Source: Valencia hispanica | Lineage: Eukaryota > Chordata > Actinopteri > Cyprinodontiformes > Valenciidae | Reading direction: 5' to 3' | Length of the DNA stretch: 64,000 nucleotides | NCBI GenBank assembly: GCA_963556495.2 | Contig: OY747705.1 | Location: 28,944,501-29,008,500 of the forward strand | Shown: piece after piece, positions 31,280 to 45,400 of the stretch | How the letters are laid out: every line of letters starts with the position of its first letter | Position numbering within the stretch: the first letter of the stretch is position 1 | Position numbers and translations under genes: made by a program | The notes under the pieces: model-generated | Seen by the model: only the letters and a program-made list of their open reading frames with translations | What the model was told of the DNA's origin: nothing | The model's database searches: none

Positions 31280-34200
31280 CGGCGTTGAGCACAATCTGCA
31301 GGCTGTTCTTTCTCTCTCTTATCGGAACCGCAGACAACGCCTGGAAGAACTTGCTCAAGACAACTGTGTCCACTCTCCAGGACATACGCATCTCCTCAAC
31401 CGGTGAGTTTTGGATTTGGTTAAATGCATTTATTTTTTATTTAAATAAATGTAAATCGTGCGTAATTTGCCCTGCACCAGACCATTTCTCCGCATTAACC
31501 GAACGCAGGTTGCTTAAATGGACAGGGAATTTTCAAGTACTTAACGCAAATGTGGAGAGTTTAGTGAAATGGTTACTACAGTGTGTGCACTTTTGTTTTT
31601 TAAAAGGAAAAATACTAAACGGTTAAATGTTTAACTTTAGATCACTCCGCTAACTACAACCAAACTCAATTTTGTTTTCAGACAGTCAAGCCATGCATGT
31701 GGAGAGGAAATGGCACATACTGTTGACCATCTTCTTTCTGCTCATCACCTCGGGTCAGTGCATGGACAGCAAAGAGGTCAAGCAGAATGAGAGAAGGACC
31801 CTGTTGGATCTAATTTTGCAGGTTATCAAGGACAGCCAGCAACGGGACAAGCCTTCATCAAGGCGCTGTGGCGGTGGACTCCACACCTCAGCACAAGACG
31901 TGAAGTCCTCCTCCCGGGAAAAGCCTTTGTATGTCCCTAGGCTGGATAACAGAAGACTCATAGGTAAGCTGATAAGATTTATTTTTAGGACCTGATGATG
32001 AAAGCATAATCCCCATTTTACTGTTGGAGACAGCTGTCATTGGTCTGCTCAGTACTCCACATCTAATGTAGGAGCTTTCTTTGGTTTAGCTACACTGGAA
32101 CTTGAAACTATTTTCATGTTTCAAGTTAATTCAATTATTATTGTTATTGACTATAAATCAGCTTAGTCGAGGGGAATGGCCATACCTATTTGACATGAAA
32201 TGTAAAGTTTAGTTTGTAGTGCTTATATAATGCATTTAATACAGGTAAGCTTCATATGTGCAGAGCAAAGAGTTTAGATCACACTTACTCTGATTATCTC
32301 CTTCACATGTTCTGGACACATCCTCCCTTTTTTAAACTCTGAATGACTGATCAGTGGAGGAGGGTAACATCAATTATGGTAGGAGGAGCATCGTGGGGCC
32401 AAACTTATGAATGATTCATTCAGTATGATTCATTGATCACCCTTAAACATGAATGACATCTGTAAATAATGTTCTTCACTCATATATTTAGGGTGCGTTT
32501 TGAGATCTGTGTTCCAATCCTGCTCTTAAAATGCTTTATTGCTAAACTGTGTCATTTTCTTTGACAAATAATGGCATTTGAGGTCTCTTATAGTACATGA
32601 AAAAGAGCTTAATGGAGCTCTGCAATTACTATGTTAAATATGGTCTTATGTCCAGATAATCATTCATACATGCACTTCTATTATTCTTCTGAGTTCCAAG
32701 ACAGAAGCTTTGCTGAAGTCAACATAGAGGAAAGATAAAGATATTTTTTCTCAAGAATTGCACCTCAATAAATAATAAATACATAAATAAATAAATAAAA
32801 TGTGTTTATCTAGGATTATCACTACCAGTTAGATCATGCCTTGGTGATGCTGAACAGACATCACACAGTTTAAAGTCTTGGCCCCATCTTGCGCAATTGG
32901 AAAAGTACCTTTCTCAGACCAGTGACTGGATGGAATTTATCTTTTGAGGATATTAAAGGCAACATATTAGCACTGGTGCGTGTGACACCACTAAAAGAAC
33001 GATCGTCACGCAAAGATGAAGGCTTTAAACACTGAGGATGAGGGAGAAATGCCGTTGAGTTGTTTCCTGTTTGTTCCTCTCTAGCCATGGCTGTGTCATC
33101 AATATGACAGCTGTGCTGAGACGAAGAAAAAACAAGCAAAAACATGCATTTTATATGTGCTTTTCTTTTTTTTGCATGATGCAACCATGAGCTTGTAGAA
33201 GCTAAGGATTTTATGATTATCTGTTAGTCTTCAGGAAATATGGGGGACTGCATGTAGTGAAACATTTCTTTTGCATAAACCTACATTAATGTTCAGGTTT
33301 TGGCAAATTAGAAAGGTTTGTATGCCTTGTGTGTTTTTGCTTGAATACCCCTTTAATAGTATATGCTGCCATTTATTTAGTCAGATTAAGAACTATTTTA
33401 AGTTTACTGGTTTGCAGACTGGTGAAATGGCTGTCATTCATATTTTCTCCGCTGTGACCACACTGTATTCTACTGACTCTGGGGGCTGAAGTGCAATCAA
33501 CCAAGTATTACAAGGACTTATTATGATCAGCATTTAACCCCCAAACAATAATCTCTTTAGGCTGTCAACGTTGGTGTTGTGTTGTTGAACTTTTGGATGT
33601 TATACAATGCCTTGCAAAAATATTTTTACCCCTTGAACTTAAAAAAAGGATGTTACATCCTGATGTTTGATGTATTTTATTGGGATTTTGAATGTAATCC
33701 ACCCATCTTCTTCCGCTTATCCGGGGTCGGGTCGCGGGAGCAGCAGCTTAAGCAAAGAGACCCAGACTTCCCTCTCCCCAGCCACTTGTTCCAGCTCTTT
33801 GGAAGGAATCCCAAGGCGTTCCCAGGCCAGCCGAGAAACATAGTCCCTCCAGCGTGTCCTGAGTCTTCCTCTGGGCCTCCTCCCGGTGGGACGTCCCCGG
33901 AACACCTCACCAGGGAGGTGTCCAGGAGGCATCCTGACCAGATGCCCGAGCCACCTCAACTGACTCCTCTCGATGTGGAGGAGCAGTGGCTCTACTCTGA
34001 GCCCCCTCCGGATGACTGAGCTTCTCACCCTATCTCTAAGGGAGAGCCCAGACACTCTGCGGAGGAAACTCATTTCAGCCGCTTGTATCCGGGATCTCGT
34101 TCTTTCGGTCACCACCCAGAGTTCGTGACCATAGATGAGGGTAAGAACGTAGATCGACCGGTAAATCGAGAGCTTCGCCTTTCGGCTCAGCTCTCTCTTC

Positions 34201-37200
34201 ACCACGGCAGACCGGTACAGCGCCCGCATAACTGCAGACGCCTTACCAATCTGTCTATCGATCTCCCGCTCCATTGTTCCCTCATTCGTGAACAAGACCC
34301 CCAGATACTTAAACTCCTTCACTTGGGGGAGTATGTATAGTATGCGTATGTATGTATAGTATGTTTTTAACATCTTTATTAGGATTATAATTACACCATA
34401 AATCCAGCTTTTCTTTGAAGGCCTCAGAGGTTGGTTGGAGAACTTTAGTGAACAAACAGCATCATGAAGACCAATCAAAACAGCAAACAGGTTAAGGAGA
34501 AGTTGAGATTAAATGGGTTAGATTATAAAATAACATCCCAACAGCACTGTTCAGATCATCATTCATAAAAATAAAAAGAGTTTGGCACAACTACAAACCT
34601 ACCAAAATATCCCTGTCTACCTAAACTGCTAGGCAAAGAGAGCATTAATCAGAGAAGTAGCCAAGAGGCCCATGGTAGCTATGGAGGAGCTGCAGAGATG
34701 CACAGCTCAGCAAATCTGTTAACAAATGAAACATTAGCTGTGACCTTCATGGAATATCCTTGAAAGAAAAAGATACTTGTGAAAGAAAGCCATTAGACAT
34801 TCTGTATCAAGTGTATCACAAGCTCGGCAATGAATAAAACAAAAATGTGGAAGTACTGTAGGTGCTCTGGTAAGATGAGACCAGATGATTTTTTGACCTG
34901 CATGTAAATGCTGTGTGCAACAGAAAATAACACTTCATATTAAACACAACACAACTGCAATGAGACATGAAGGTGGCTGCATCATGCTATGAGGTTTCTT
35001 TTCTTGAGTTGGAATTAATGAAAGCTGGTCAGAGATGAAAGCGAAAGAGTTGAGACTGGGCTAAAGGTTCTCCTTCCAGTAGGGCAACAACCCTAAACAT
35101 ACAGCCAGAGCTACAAACAAATGCTTTAGGTCAAAGTATATCCTGCGTTAGAATGGTCCACTCAAAGTTCAAATCAAAATCCAATTGAGAATTTGTGGTT
35201 AGACTTGAAAATTGCTGTTAACAGATGTTATCCACCTAATCTGACTGAGCCTGCTCTACTTTGCAAGTACTTTGCAAGTAAGAGTGGTCATATAGTCCTT
35301 AGATGGGAAAAGCTGGTTAAAAAAAAGAGATTAATCTGTAATTGCAATTTAAGTTGGCTCTTTTTAGAGCTTGGATTCAAAGGTGTGAATACAAACGCTA
35401 ACCTTATCTTTAGTTGTAAAATCCTTTGGAAATCATGTGCCATTCATGTTTTGTTTGGTTCACAATTTGATCCATATGAAAGACTAAGTAACATCACAAA
35501 CTGCCAAATAATAATAATAATACCAATAATTTGTTTGATGGCCCAATACATGGTTGAGCTGTGAAAAACTAACCTCAAGTTTCTGTTTCAGATATTGTTC
35601 CTAGAGATGCACACCTGAAGGACAAATTCATTCAGCATTTTGGAGGTAAGAAAACTTCCACTAAAGAAAATAGATCAGAAGAAAATCCTATCACAAATTA
35701 ATAAAAATACTCTGTTGCCCTTTGCAGACATTGCAAAACAGTTTTATCTGGGAAACAACTTTAAGAACATAGTTGGCACTTTTCCCATGCAACATTTGGC
35801 AGGACGCTCCTAGTTTTACCCCTCTGAGAAAAACCTTTTCATTCCTGCAAGTCAACATACAGTATTCTGAAGTCATAGACAGCTTTGTGAACGCTGTTCT
35901 TTGGGTCAGAATGGGGTCGCTTGACTTAGCTGCAGGGCAGTAGTTTAGAGAAACAGCACATGGTCTGAAGCTGACAGAATTAAGTTGAAGGCATTGCTAA
36001 ACTAAGCTGATTATTTGTCTCAGGACCTGTGAGTAGACTTCATTATTGCTATGAAAATCTGGAAGCATAATCGTAGGTGCAGAAACTTTTAGACGTTATT
36101 ATAACTGAAAACTTGACTTTACTTCACTCTAAGTCGAAAATTCACAGAATAACAAAGTCTCCAACTCAGAAAGTAAGTACACTTTCGAGTGTAGTCACTT
36201 TTTTGATTATTTTGAAACTACATTATTAACAGATGTGTGGCGAATTAAAGTAAAAACTAAAATCAAGTGTCTTTATGAGGTGTTGAGAGTCATTTAAGTC
36301 ATTTAAGTATTAGCGGACCTTGTAGTTCTTTCAGGATGTCTTTGCCAGTCAACTGAAGGAAGGTTAAAATATCCCTTTCTTTAGTGGTTTTATAAAGACC
36401 AAAACCTCCCTGATGCATTAATTTAGGTTCAAGTAGAGCTCTTGACTGTAGAGAATTTAGCTTCTGAGTGTAATCTAAAGATGCTCAGAGAAATCAACTG
36501 GTGACTGGAATTGGACAACTTTCAGATGGGCCAGAATATTGGCCCTAACCTGTGAAAGCTGGTCGGAAACTCAAAATTTTGATCTTTTTCCCGTCTTGCG
36601 GGCTAGCGTTTTAGTCCTCTGTGTTAAACTGTAGTTAGCAGCTTAACATATATCAAATCCCACAGTTTTCTGACTTGAAACAGGTATAGGTCTACGTTAA
36701 ACTGCATGTTACAACATTCGCAGCTCCCAGGTCCGAATTCTGAGGCAACAGCAGCTTTAGTGCTAACAGCATACAGTAACAAGAACACTCTTTATTGTTG
36801 ACACTGTTAGTGTGGGAAGATGACTCAAAGATAGCCATTTTCTGTATCTGTGAAATGGTAAACATGAAGTCAGGAGAAGCACAGAGAAATAATAAGCTAT
36901 TTTAAAGGACAATATTTTCTATAATATGTTATGGCATACCTGTAGTTCATACATGCTGCCTGAGAGAGCAAGATTTTTAGTGGATAACAGAAAGGCTGAA
37001 GGGAGTAGAGTAAAGTTGATCTCTTTTATCCTTTTTGAGGTTTAACTTCTGTCTGTTATGGACCATGTTTGATTTAGAAATGTTGGCAGCTTTTTGGAAA
37101 TCTCAAGAGTTAAGGTATGGAACTATATTCACTTAGGAACAAACAGAGAGACTGCTATGTTATTCATCCTAGCTGTGATAACTGCCATTATAAGATGTTA

Positions 37201-40200
37201 AATACAGTGTAACATGTCAAAATAATTGCTGCTCCTGAGATAAATAGTTACTGACCCCCCACATTAGAACGGCTGGATTTTGTTTTTTCTCATTTTTATC
37301 TTGTAGTTCAGAAAGAGAAATAAGAATTGGCTAAAACAGGCATTAGCAGATAAAAACTTCACAAATCCCAGAGTTTGTTTTTAATCAGCCACAAAATTTT
37401 GATCTGTCTAGGTACTGTCTACCTGGTGGCCTATCTGCACTCTGGAGGCAGGTACTTTAACCTTGAAGCAGAAATCTCCCAATATGTTTGAGATATTTGA
37501 TCATTAGACAAAAGATGATCATTGTACAAATTATACTGATTAATGAAAAGCCCTTCCATTTTGGGACAGGTAGTGGAAGACCAATCAGCAAAATGCTTTC
37601 TAAAGTAAATCCTCAACACAGCATCAATTTCTGAATGTATTTTTCTTTAAAAAAATAGTAGATTAAGTGAAGCAATTTTATTTTACCTAATGTGACCTTT
37701 TCTTTTCTCAAGCAGGACATGTCAAGTTCTCGTCAGAGTGCAAAACACACTTTCACAGACTATATCACACCACAAGGGATTGCTCAAGACCAGCATGTGT
37801 GTATGCCTTTTCATTCTACAGACTACTACAGTAATCAGTTTTCTCTGTACCTCACGATTTAACGTTTATCATGAAATATTATCACATAAAGGCTTAGGAA
37901 ACATGTGTGCCTAATATTAATATGATTGACGTTGTTTTATGTGAGCAAGCCATTTTTTTGGCAGAAAGTTTAAGTTATTTCAACATAGGGTTAGACTTTT
38001 GGTTTATGCATGGCTCACTAACATCTCTTTAAAATGTATTATATTTATATAAACTTTGGTTAAAGTTTTTCAGATCAGATAACAGCTGTACGCTGAGTTT
38101 AACTTATGATACAATGAAACTAAATAATCATGGTAAATGACTTTGATTTGAAAATGAATGCTGTTTATTGTCCTGCTAATTCACTACTGGGGATTCAAAT
38201 TTAAAGCTCTGTTCTGAGAAAAGTTGTCAAACATGCAACAAAAATCTAAAAATGTCATTTGTTAATTAGGGCTGCATAATAGTATAAACACATGCAACAT
38301 CAATATTATTGGTTAAAACTGTGATCAAGATATTATCACTATTTCTTTCACTGCTGTGAGACTAGGTACTGCCTCACAGGGGTAACTGGGCGAGAGACAG
38401 GCTGAATACCTCTTTGGTAATGCAGAATTTGAATTCATGACACATGGACAGTCCTTTGGGATACTAATATTGGTCACACAGATTTTGAAATGACTGTAGA
38501 TTTGTAATGCATTGTGCTGTCCCAAAACCTTTTAAACACAAAATTAGGAAGACGTGTTTCACTATTGTGTCCCTTCAATTATCCATTTAACGAAAATCCA
38601 ACTTGTTGATTATTGAAATAAGCACTCATAGAACCTGTGTGCACCTTTGCAACAGGTGGCTGTGTCCAATAGAGCTGAAACTTGGATTTCAGCTGTTTCA
38701 TAGTTTGGGGTATTGTTTTATGATTCTCTTCTTCATGACAAATCTAAAATGGCATGTCAAGAATATACATTATGTACAGCGCTTTGAAAAAATCTACTTC
38801 GCTCACAGATTAATTTTTTTTTTTTTTTGCTTTTTTGTCCCACCTCGATATTTCAGATCATCAAATGTATTTTAATAACAAAGATAACCAGAGATAATAC
38901 AAAGCAGTATTGAAAAAAATTAAGTATTAACAATTATAATTAATTAATAACAATATTAAAAAAAAAATTTATACCAACCTAGCCCAATATGAAAAAAAAT
39001 CCTTCCCTCTAATTCTGATAATTAATAATTGGTTTTGCCACATTCGGAGGTCCTGAACCAGTCAAAGTTGGAATTAATCCTGCTTTGGATTTTCCTGCTG
39101 CATAAACCAAGCATGTTTGAGCTTAAGTGGACAATTTGATGGTCAGATATTTTTCCTCATGGATGTTTTGCTAGAGAGCAGAATTCATGGTTTCATCAAT
39201 TATGGCAAGTCTCCTGGGTTCCTAGAGAGCCCAAGACCATCAAACTACCACTACACTGTAACTCTATGTTAGTTTCCCACCAGACGCAACCGGATAATGC
39301 CCAGTCTCTTTTTTTTTTAAATCATGGCTGACCTTAACTGGGGCTCTAAGGACTGCAGTGCTTTAAATATCATTTGGGTTCTATTGTGACCTCCTGGATG
39401 AGTCAACGATGTGCTCTTGGGATACTTCTTTTAGGGACACCACACAGATTTACCACTGTTCCATGTTTTGTGGATAATTGCTCTCTATGTGCTTTTCTGA
39501 AGCCTCAAAGATTTAGAATTGGCTTTATAATCTTTTCCAGACTAATAATGTAAATTAGTTTGTTTCTCCTCTGTTGTTGCTTTTTAAGATTTTTATAACA
39601 TACTTCATATTGTCAGGCTGGTTCTATTTAAATGATCCATTGATCTTACAGGTCAGCCACCAATCAAGCCTGGGTGTAGCCAGTTAAATGGAACAAAAAA
39701 AATGTGTTTAATAAGAGCAATGTCATGATTTAGCAGGGAGGCAGAGATATTTTCAAATAGAGCCAGGTTGATTAAGATATCTTTTTTTCCTTAATAAATT
39801 AATTCTCTTTTTTATAACTCCTTTTTTTTAATTAATCAGGTTATCTTTGCCTGATACTGATGATCTGAAACATTTAAGTGTTACCAGAAAGCAAACAGAA
39901 CTGTAGGCCATTAATTTAACCACCATTTTGAAAATTGTGAACAAAGCAAGGAATACTATTCCTTTCTTTTAACACCTTTTAGGATATTTAAAAATGTATC
40001 TGAAATATATTTTGTAGTTGCCTCATTTATAGAGTCGATTTTTCTTGCCTTTAAAATCCTTCTGGCTATCCAGATGTTTCCCTGCAGATGTTACGGATTA
40101 GCTCTGAGATGGCTTTTTGCCTGACAACTGTTATGTTTGTCGGAGGCATCAAACTAGTGTTTCCACATGAAGACCACATGGAAAACATAACGCAAAATAA

Positions 40201-42430
40201 TTTGTTTTTCTTGTTAGAACAGTGACAAAGAAAAAAGGTTATTTGTTCTGAACCATTTGTGTGTTTTATGTCCAAATTAATAAGACTTTGCTTTGCTTAA
40301 TCTACAGATTTTATGTCTTATCCTATTCAGAAATGTGGTTTTGTTACGTTACAGGGGAGCAGACTCTCTAGCTATCATATCATTTATTCCTCACAGCATG
40401 ATTGAAACTGTTACTTTTAATGTTTGAATTGTGTCTACCTTTGATCCCATGAGAGTATTTATAAATGTTGTGCACATTTCAAAATTAGATTTAATCCACC
40501 TATTCTATGCTGTTCACTGTCGAATTACACTATTGTACCCTTTTTAATTATAAGTGTTATGGTTGTAAGCATTGATTGATGTATTGCCAAAAAGACTTAA
40601 CTTAATATGATCATCACGTTAAATACCTAAAAGTAATTGAAATCTGAAGCCCATCCCAAGTTCAGACAGCAGGATACAAAGTGTTGTTACAGGGAGATAC
40701 AGCCAAAATATTTTTCTCTCATGCAAAAAACTGCAGCTACTCTTTATATACATGCGAAACAAGACACATGCATGTCCATTTTCTAGCATGATCACACTGT
40801 TTCCCTGTGTAATGAAAGAAAATTGAGGCAACATTTCAATAAAAAGCTCAGGGTGAAAGTTAGAATGACACAGGTGTCCGGTTGGCTGTGAACAGGAAAC
40901 AAAATGCAACTAAATGATAACTGTCAAGAGCCTTATTAGATATATTTTGTATCGATTAGTACACTACTGTATATTTATATGTATTTTCTTACACCCTTTC
41001 TTAAGAGTGTACCCCATTTCTCAACTTCTAAATGTTAGAAATAAATGCAACCCTGAACAGAATCAAACGGTTATAGAAAATGGGTTTTGCCCTAATTATA
41101 GAATATCTTCCAAAAATTTCAGTAAGTCCACTAACATCAAATGTACCTTCACATCTGTCCAAGTCTTTCTGCCCATGGGCACTGTTGCACTACCACAGCT
41201 GCTGGCTTTTGCAACAATCACTGATAAAAGTCTAGAGGGTCTTTTTAATCTCTGTTAAATCGAAGACGATAGTTTTTTTTTCTGTGTGTTTTCTTTAAAG
41301 TCATCTGAGACATGAGGTCATCTAACAAGAAAACACATGTTTATAATCCCACTGTCCAGCTGAGATGAGCTTATGTACATAGAACTTTGCAAGTCTTTCT
41401 TTGGGTAGTGGACTGAGATAAGTAACAATGGACATCAGCTGCATTCCTGGCCCCATCGGGCTAATATTATTCACTTTGATATAATCAATTTCTATTCAGT
41501 GGCATCCTGGTTGTCATTAGCATATAATGGTGGTTTAACTCGACTTCCTTAATCTTTTCACTGTATCATCCCAAGTCCCACAAGATACAGAATATACACA
41601 AATATAATGAAATACCCTAAAAAAATTGATTACAAGAATTGAACAATTTCTTAAATTACCTGCAGAATATGTCGAATCACAATCGCCATCACAATATCAA
41701 TGTGTGCAATTTTGCAACTGCTAAAGACTGGATGCAATACTTTAGAGAATGCTAAATTTTAGGTGTCATGAACACAAATCCTGCACACTAGCAATGTGTT
41801 TGCACTATAGAGCAGACTTTGACTTCCCTCCCTATGCATACTTGATGCATATTTATAATGATGCTACAGCTCACTAAGAATGGTGGATACCTTTTGATAA
41901 GGAAAATAAATAAATAAAAGGTGTATATTGGTTAATCTTAATCATGTATATATTTAATGTACTGCATTATTTTCATAGGGATGACTGTTCAGTAAAATAG
42001 ATATAACTTTGGGTTTTCGCCAAAGCCAATTCCCAATATATCTCCCTAGTTGGGCTTTTAGTTACATAAAAAAATATATATATTTATACAAATTTACAAT
42101 GCAAATGCAAATACTTTCAGATTTGATCAAGTTAGCATTAATTGTAGTAGTCCTGGAAAGGTGGTTAGATCCAGAACAATTCGCCATAAAGTTGGAGATG
42201 ATATTCAGTTCTGACTCATGTCTTATTCAAATTTCAGGATGACAAAATATAAATATTTGACAATTTTTTGTTTGCTGTTTAAAAGGAGCATGTTCTTTGA
42301 ATTTCTGAATTTGATCAGATGATATGAAACTGCTAACGATTATTTTCTCATTGTTTCTTTACTAGATTACAAAAGGTGTGCAAGATTGCTGACACGATTA
42401 GCAATGAGTCCGCTCTGCATGCAGTCATAG
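31280..42430 (+). CDS. alkal2: ALK and LTK ligand (ALKAL/augmentor family cytokine)
   Basis: A non-coding exon ends at 31402. The coding exons are 31682-31963 (ATG at 31693), 35592-35645, 37716-37796 and 42366-42430. They total 471 nt in consistent phase, 156 aa. The protein starts with a short charged segment, a hydrophobic signal peptide ([16 protein letters not shown]), then a helix-like stretch [13 protein letters not shown]. The C-terminal augmentor domain has [18 protein letters not shown], the cysteines of [25 protein letters not shown] and SPLC. ALKAL proteins are secreted ligands of the receptor kinases ALK and LTK; in fish they drive iridophore and neural-crest development. The overall length and the N-terminal helix point to alkal2, but the C-terminal residues SPLC and HLKDKFI are closer to alkal1, so the paralogue is uncertain. 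Introns hold several transposon relics. A possible AATAAA is at 43259. Confidence 0.9.
33608..35290 (+). mobile_element. Tc1-like relic interrupted by a LINE, in alkal intron 2
   Basis: The left terminus TGCCTTGCAAAAATATTTTT and CCCCTTGAACTT is followed at 33701 by a foreign LINE. The transposon resumes after about 34360 with AAGAGGCCCATGGTAGCTAT, GTAAGATGAGACCAGATGAT (the WSDE region, degraded), AACCCTAAACATACAGCCAG (NDPKHTA) and CAATTGAGAATTTGTGG (PIENLW). Same family as the relic at 9651-10928. All frames are broken. Confidence 0.75.
33701..34335 (-). mobile_element. RTE-like LINE 3' fragment nested in a Tc1 relic
   Basis: The minus-strand frame from 34335 down to 33717 reads [48 protein letters not shown] and [15 protein letters not shown], the C-terminal part of a reverse transcriptase common in teleosts. 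It stays open to a natural stop, then ends with the 3' sequence CCCCGGATAAGCGGAAGAAG. The clade (RTE/Rex-like) is tentative. Its good reading frame and GC content suggest it is much younger than the Tc1 copy around it. Confidence 0.75.
38765..39880. mobile_element. Tc1-type DNA transposon relic in alkal intron 4
   Basis: The left end has TTCAGATCATCAAATG and AACAAAGATAACCAGAG; the right end at about 39835-39880 is the inverted form (GGTTATCTTTGCCTGA and TGATGATCTGAAACATTTAA). The interior about 39120-39660 carries blocks shared with the relic at 21535-22020. No frame survives. Confidence 0.6.
39881..42365. other. Remainder of alkal intron 4
   Basis: AT-rich intronic sequence with no recognised exon or repeat between the transposon relic and the last coding exon at 42366. 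Confidence 0.5.
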
Positions 42431-45400
42431 GTTTTGTATGTGAGTAATTGCTTTTTTCTTCTTGAGTTTTTCTAGGTTTTTACATCCCACATCAAAACCG
42501 AAAGTATTATTCTAGACATATAACTGCATACTTTGTGTAGAAGAGATACTCTAACATCAGTGCAATGTTCATCAGAGCAAGACCGATCCTTCCTATAAAT
42601 ATTTCTCTTTGACCTGTGTCCAACATTTGGATCTTGTGTATAATATGGTCTATCCCTGATCTCTGAAATGTTGTTGTGCCAGAATTAAATCTTCATCTAT
42701 AACTTACTTCTGGATTAGTGAAACCTGAACCTAAACACTGTTGTAAAAGACAGAAGAATAGGAAGAAATAGACATGCACGTCTCTGAAATGACAATGCAG
42801 GAAAGTTGTTTCAATTCTCCTGAATAGGAATGTGTGGTCATCAGTTTGTGACCGTAAGCTCAAGCAAACACACACAGCAGAAATACTGATCCAAAATACA
42901 ATGGCAAGTCCATGTCCAAAAAGCACAAAAAGAAGAGGTTTTGTAGAGGCCTAGTGATTAAATTTAGACATAAATCTGATTGAGATGGTTTGGCATGACC
43001 CCACGCAAGCCATTCAGACTCAAAAATCTTCTAATGTGTCTGAATTAAAACAGGTTTACAAAGAATAGTGGGCTAAAACTCCTCCACAGAAATGTAAAAG
43101 ACTCATTGCCACTCAGCACAAACACTTGATGGCAGCCTTACCTTTTGTATTTATTCAGGTTATTGGCCGAAAAATTAAATTTGTTCAACAATCTGTCATG
43201 TTTAAGTGTGGCAAAAATCAAAAGCAGCATCAACTGTCTGCATCTTTCTTTTAAGTGGAATAAAGTATGTATTTACCTAAATCATATAAATTACTTTAGA
43301 TAATGCCTAACATTATTGGATGTTGTCAGAAACACGACCACATGACTTTGACTGAGGTCATAGGAAGGCCCTTGACTGTCGTCATTGAAGTTTTTCTGAA
43401 TTTGTAGTCATCCCTTTGTTCAAGCAATCTTTAAAAACTCTTCTTTTTCTGCTGTCTACACAGTTTTAAATCTAACATAGATAAAAGCATATGTTCACAT
43501 TGAATGCAATTAGGTCCAGACTGATGAGTGATTGCCACACACAAGTTCATCTTCCTAAGTGGTCATTCATGGTCATTGGGTTTAACTGGTGATAATATAA
43601 TTGAAGAGGCTGACACATCGTCAGGAATCAGATAATAAGATCCTGTCTGCACTGTTCGGAGAGCTCACGTGTGTCACGATTGACGAACTTCAAAAGACGT
43701 ATGAAATGAGTAATGATTCAGTAATTCTGGTCATTTCTCAATGAACTTCGACAGCCCAGTAATGAACCCTCTTTAGAAACTGACAACATGACTTCCTTTG
43801 AAAGATGTGAAGATGTGAGAAACTCTCCAGATGCACCACTGAGCCACAGGATTCTGATAAAGAACTTTAAAATGTCCAGAAACTGCTGACATTTAACCAT
43901 ACATTTTTTTGTGTTACAATTTACATTTCAGGTTCCCATATAATGGAAGAGGGATCAATGTGTTGCCAAGGAAGTGCCTTCAAATCCACAACAGACATAA
44001 GAACGTTTTGATTTTTTGCTTGTTTGTTTATAGTGTCTATATTATTGTTGTTTTTGGTACCATAACTCAAAATGACAAATGGATATTGTTGGCTGTTTTT
44101 GAATGGAATGCACCATGTATTTGTAAGCAGATAATTTAATATCAAAAGCATCTAACAGTCATTGCAAATCTGATCATTTTGGTTATAAAAGTCATGAGAG
44201 ATGTATGATTTCTATATAAATTTCACTTTTGCTATTTTGCTGACATTATACTCCATCTTTGTCTTCAACACATTTTATTTGGCACTTGAGTGATTGTTGA
44301 CAATGAGACAATATAAAATAACGACAATGGTGAAAATTCCCTGCATTATTGAATAAAGAATACTGAAGCACTGGAGGTTTTGTACTTTTTGAAATTGATG
44401 CAAAAAGCAGAGTCAGCCGGTTCCATGGGTAAGGCCGTAAATGGAGCCCATGGGAGCGGACGGCTCATTCTTGGCACCGCATGTTGTCCGTTTATCTCCA
44501 AACACTTCACCTTTAAGGGAAAAAAGATGTCTCCTGCTCATCTGAATTTGTAAAAAGCCCTGAAATAAGCTGGGTTTCATCACAACCATGTTACTCTGGG
44601 GTTGCTTTTTTGGGTCAAATATTTGTTTTGCAGTTTTCAGCACCTTTTCAGCTGCTGCTGTCTCTCCCTCTCAGAGCAGGTGTTATAATCACTGAATCCA
44701 CCCTCTCACCTCCCTTTTTCCTGGAGGTCACTGCAAATCGTCTGGCAGATTTTTATGTTTGCAATCACTCACTTAATCAAGGCTATCAGATGCCTTGGAC
44801 TGAGCAGGAGGTTGAGCAATCCAAGCTCAGCCAAAAAACTCCAGGAAAAACTCCTGAAAAAAGCTCAAGTTTAATGCTTGAAAACATCTGTTTAGCTCAA
44901 GGAAAGCTTTTGTGAGGAAACTTAAATGCAGTCAAAAAGAACCTACTGATCTGTAATGTCTAAACCTTAAGTGTTTCTGGTGTTACAAATGTTGAGCTTC
45001 AGAACACTTCTTACATGAGAACAAAAGCTGAACCACTTCTCACACAGTGTCTAAGTTCACTTGTCTTCAAGCCAAATGAGAAAAATGTTGTTTTTTCTTA
45101 CACATTTTCTTCAATGCTCCACAATCAGAAAAGATCAAACATTGCATATCAGATGGGAAATCAAGATAAGCAACTTTGGCTTTGAATAGAAAGTTGACTT
45201 GCAATGGAATTCAAATGCACATATTCATTTCTATATGGTGTTTGCATACTTTTGCACTAATAACGTACTATAAAGTCCCCTGAAACCACAAAAATGGGAG
45301 ATTTATCCTCCCTTCTGGTCTGGAGAATATTGACAGTGATTGTTTTTTGTTTAAGTAGTGGTATTAATACTGACTCAGGCACACACTTGAACACACACAA

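Noticed and set aside
31144..31626. 160-codon frame over the alkal promoter region
   Set aside because: It crosses the TATA box, the first non-coding exon and its GTGAGT donor; not a protein gene.
33579..34019. 146-codon plus-strand frame, Pro-rich
   Set aside because: Antisense shadow of the nested LINE reverse-transcriptase frame.
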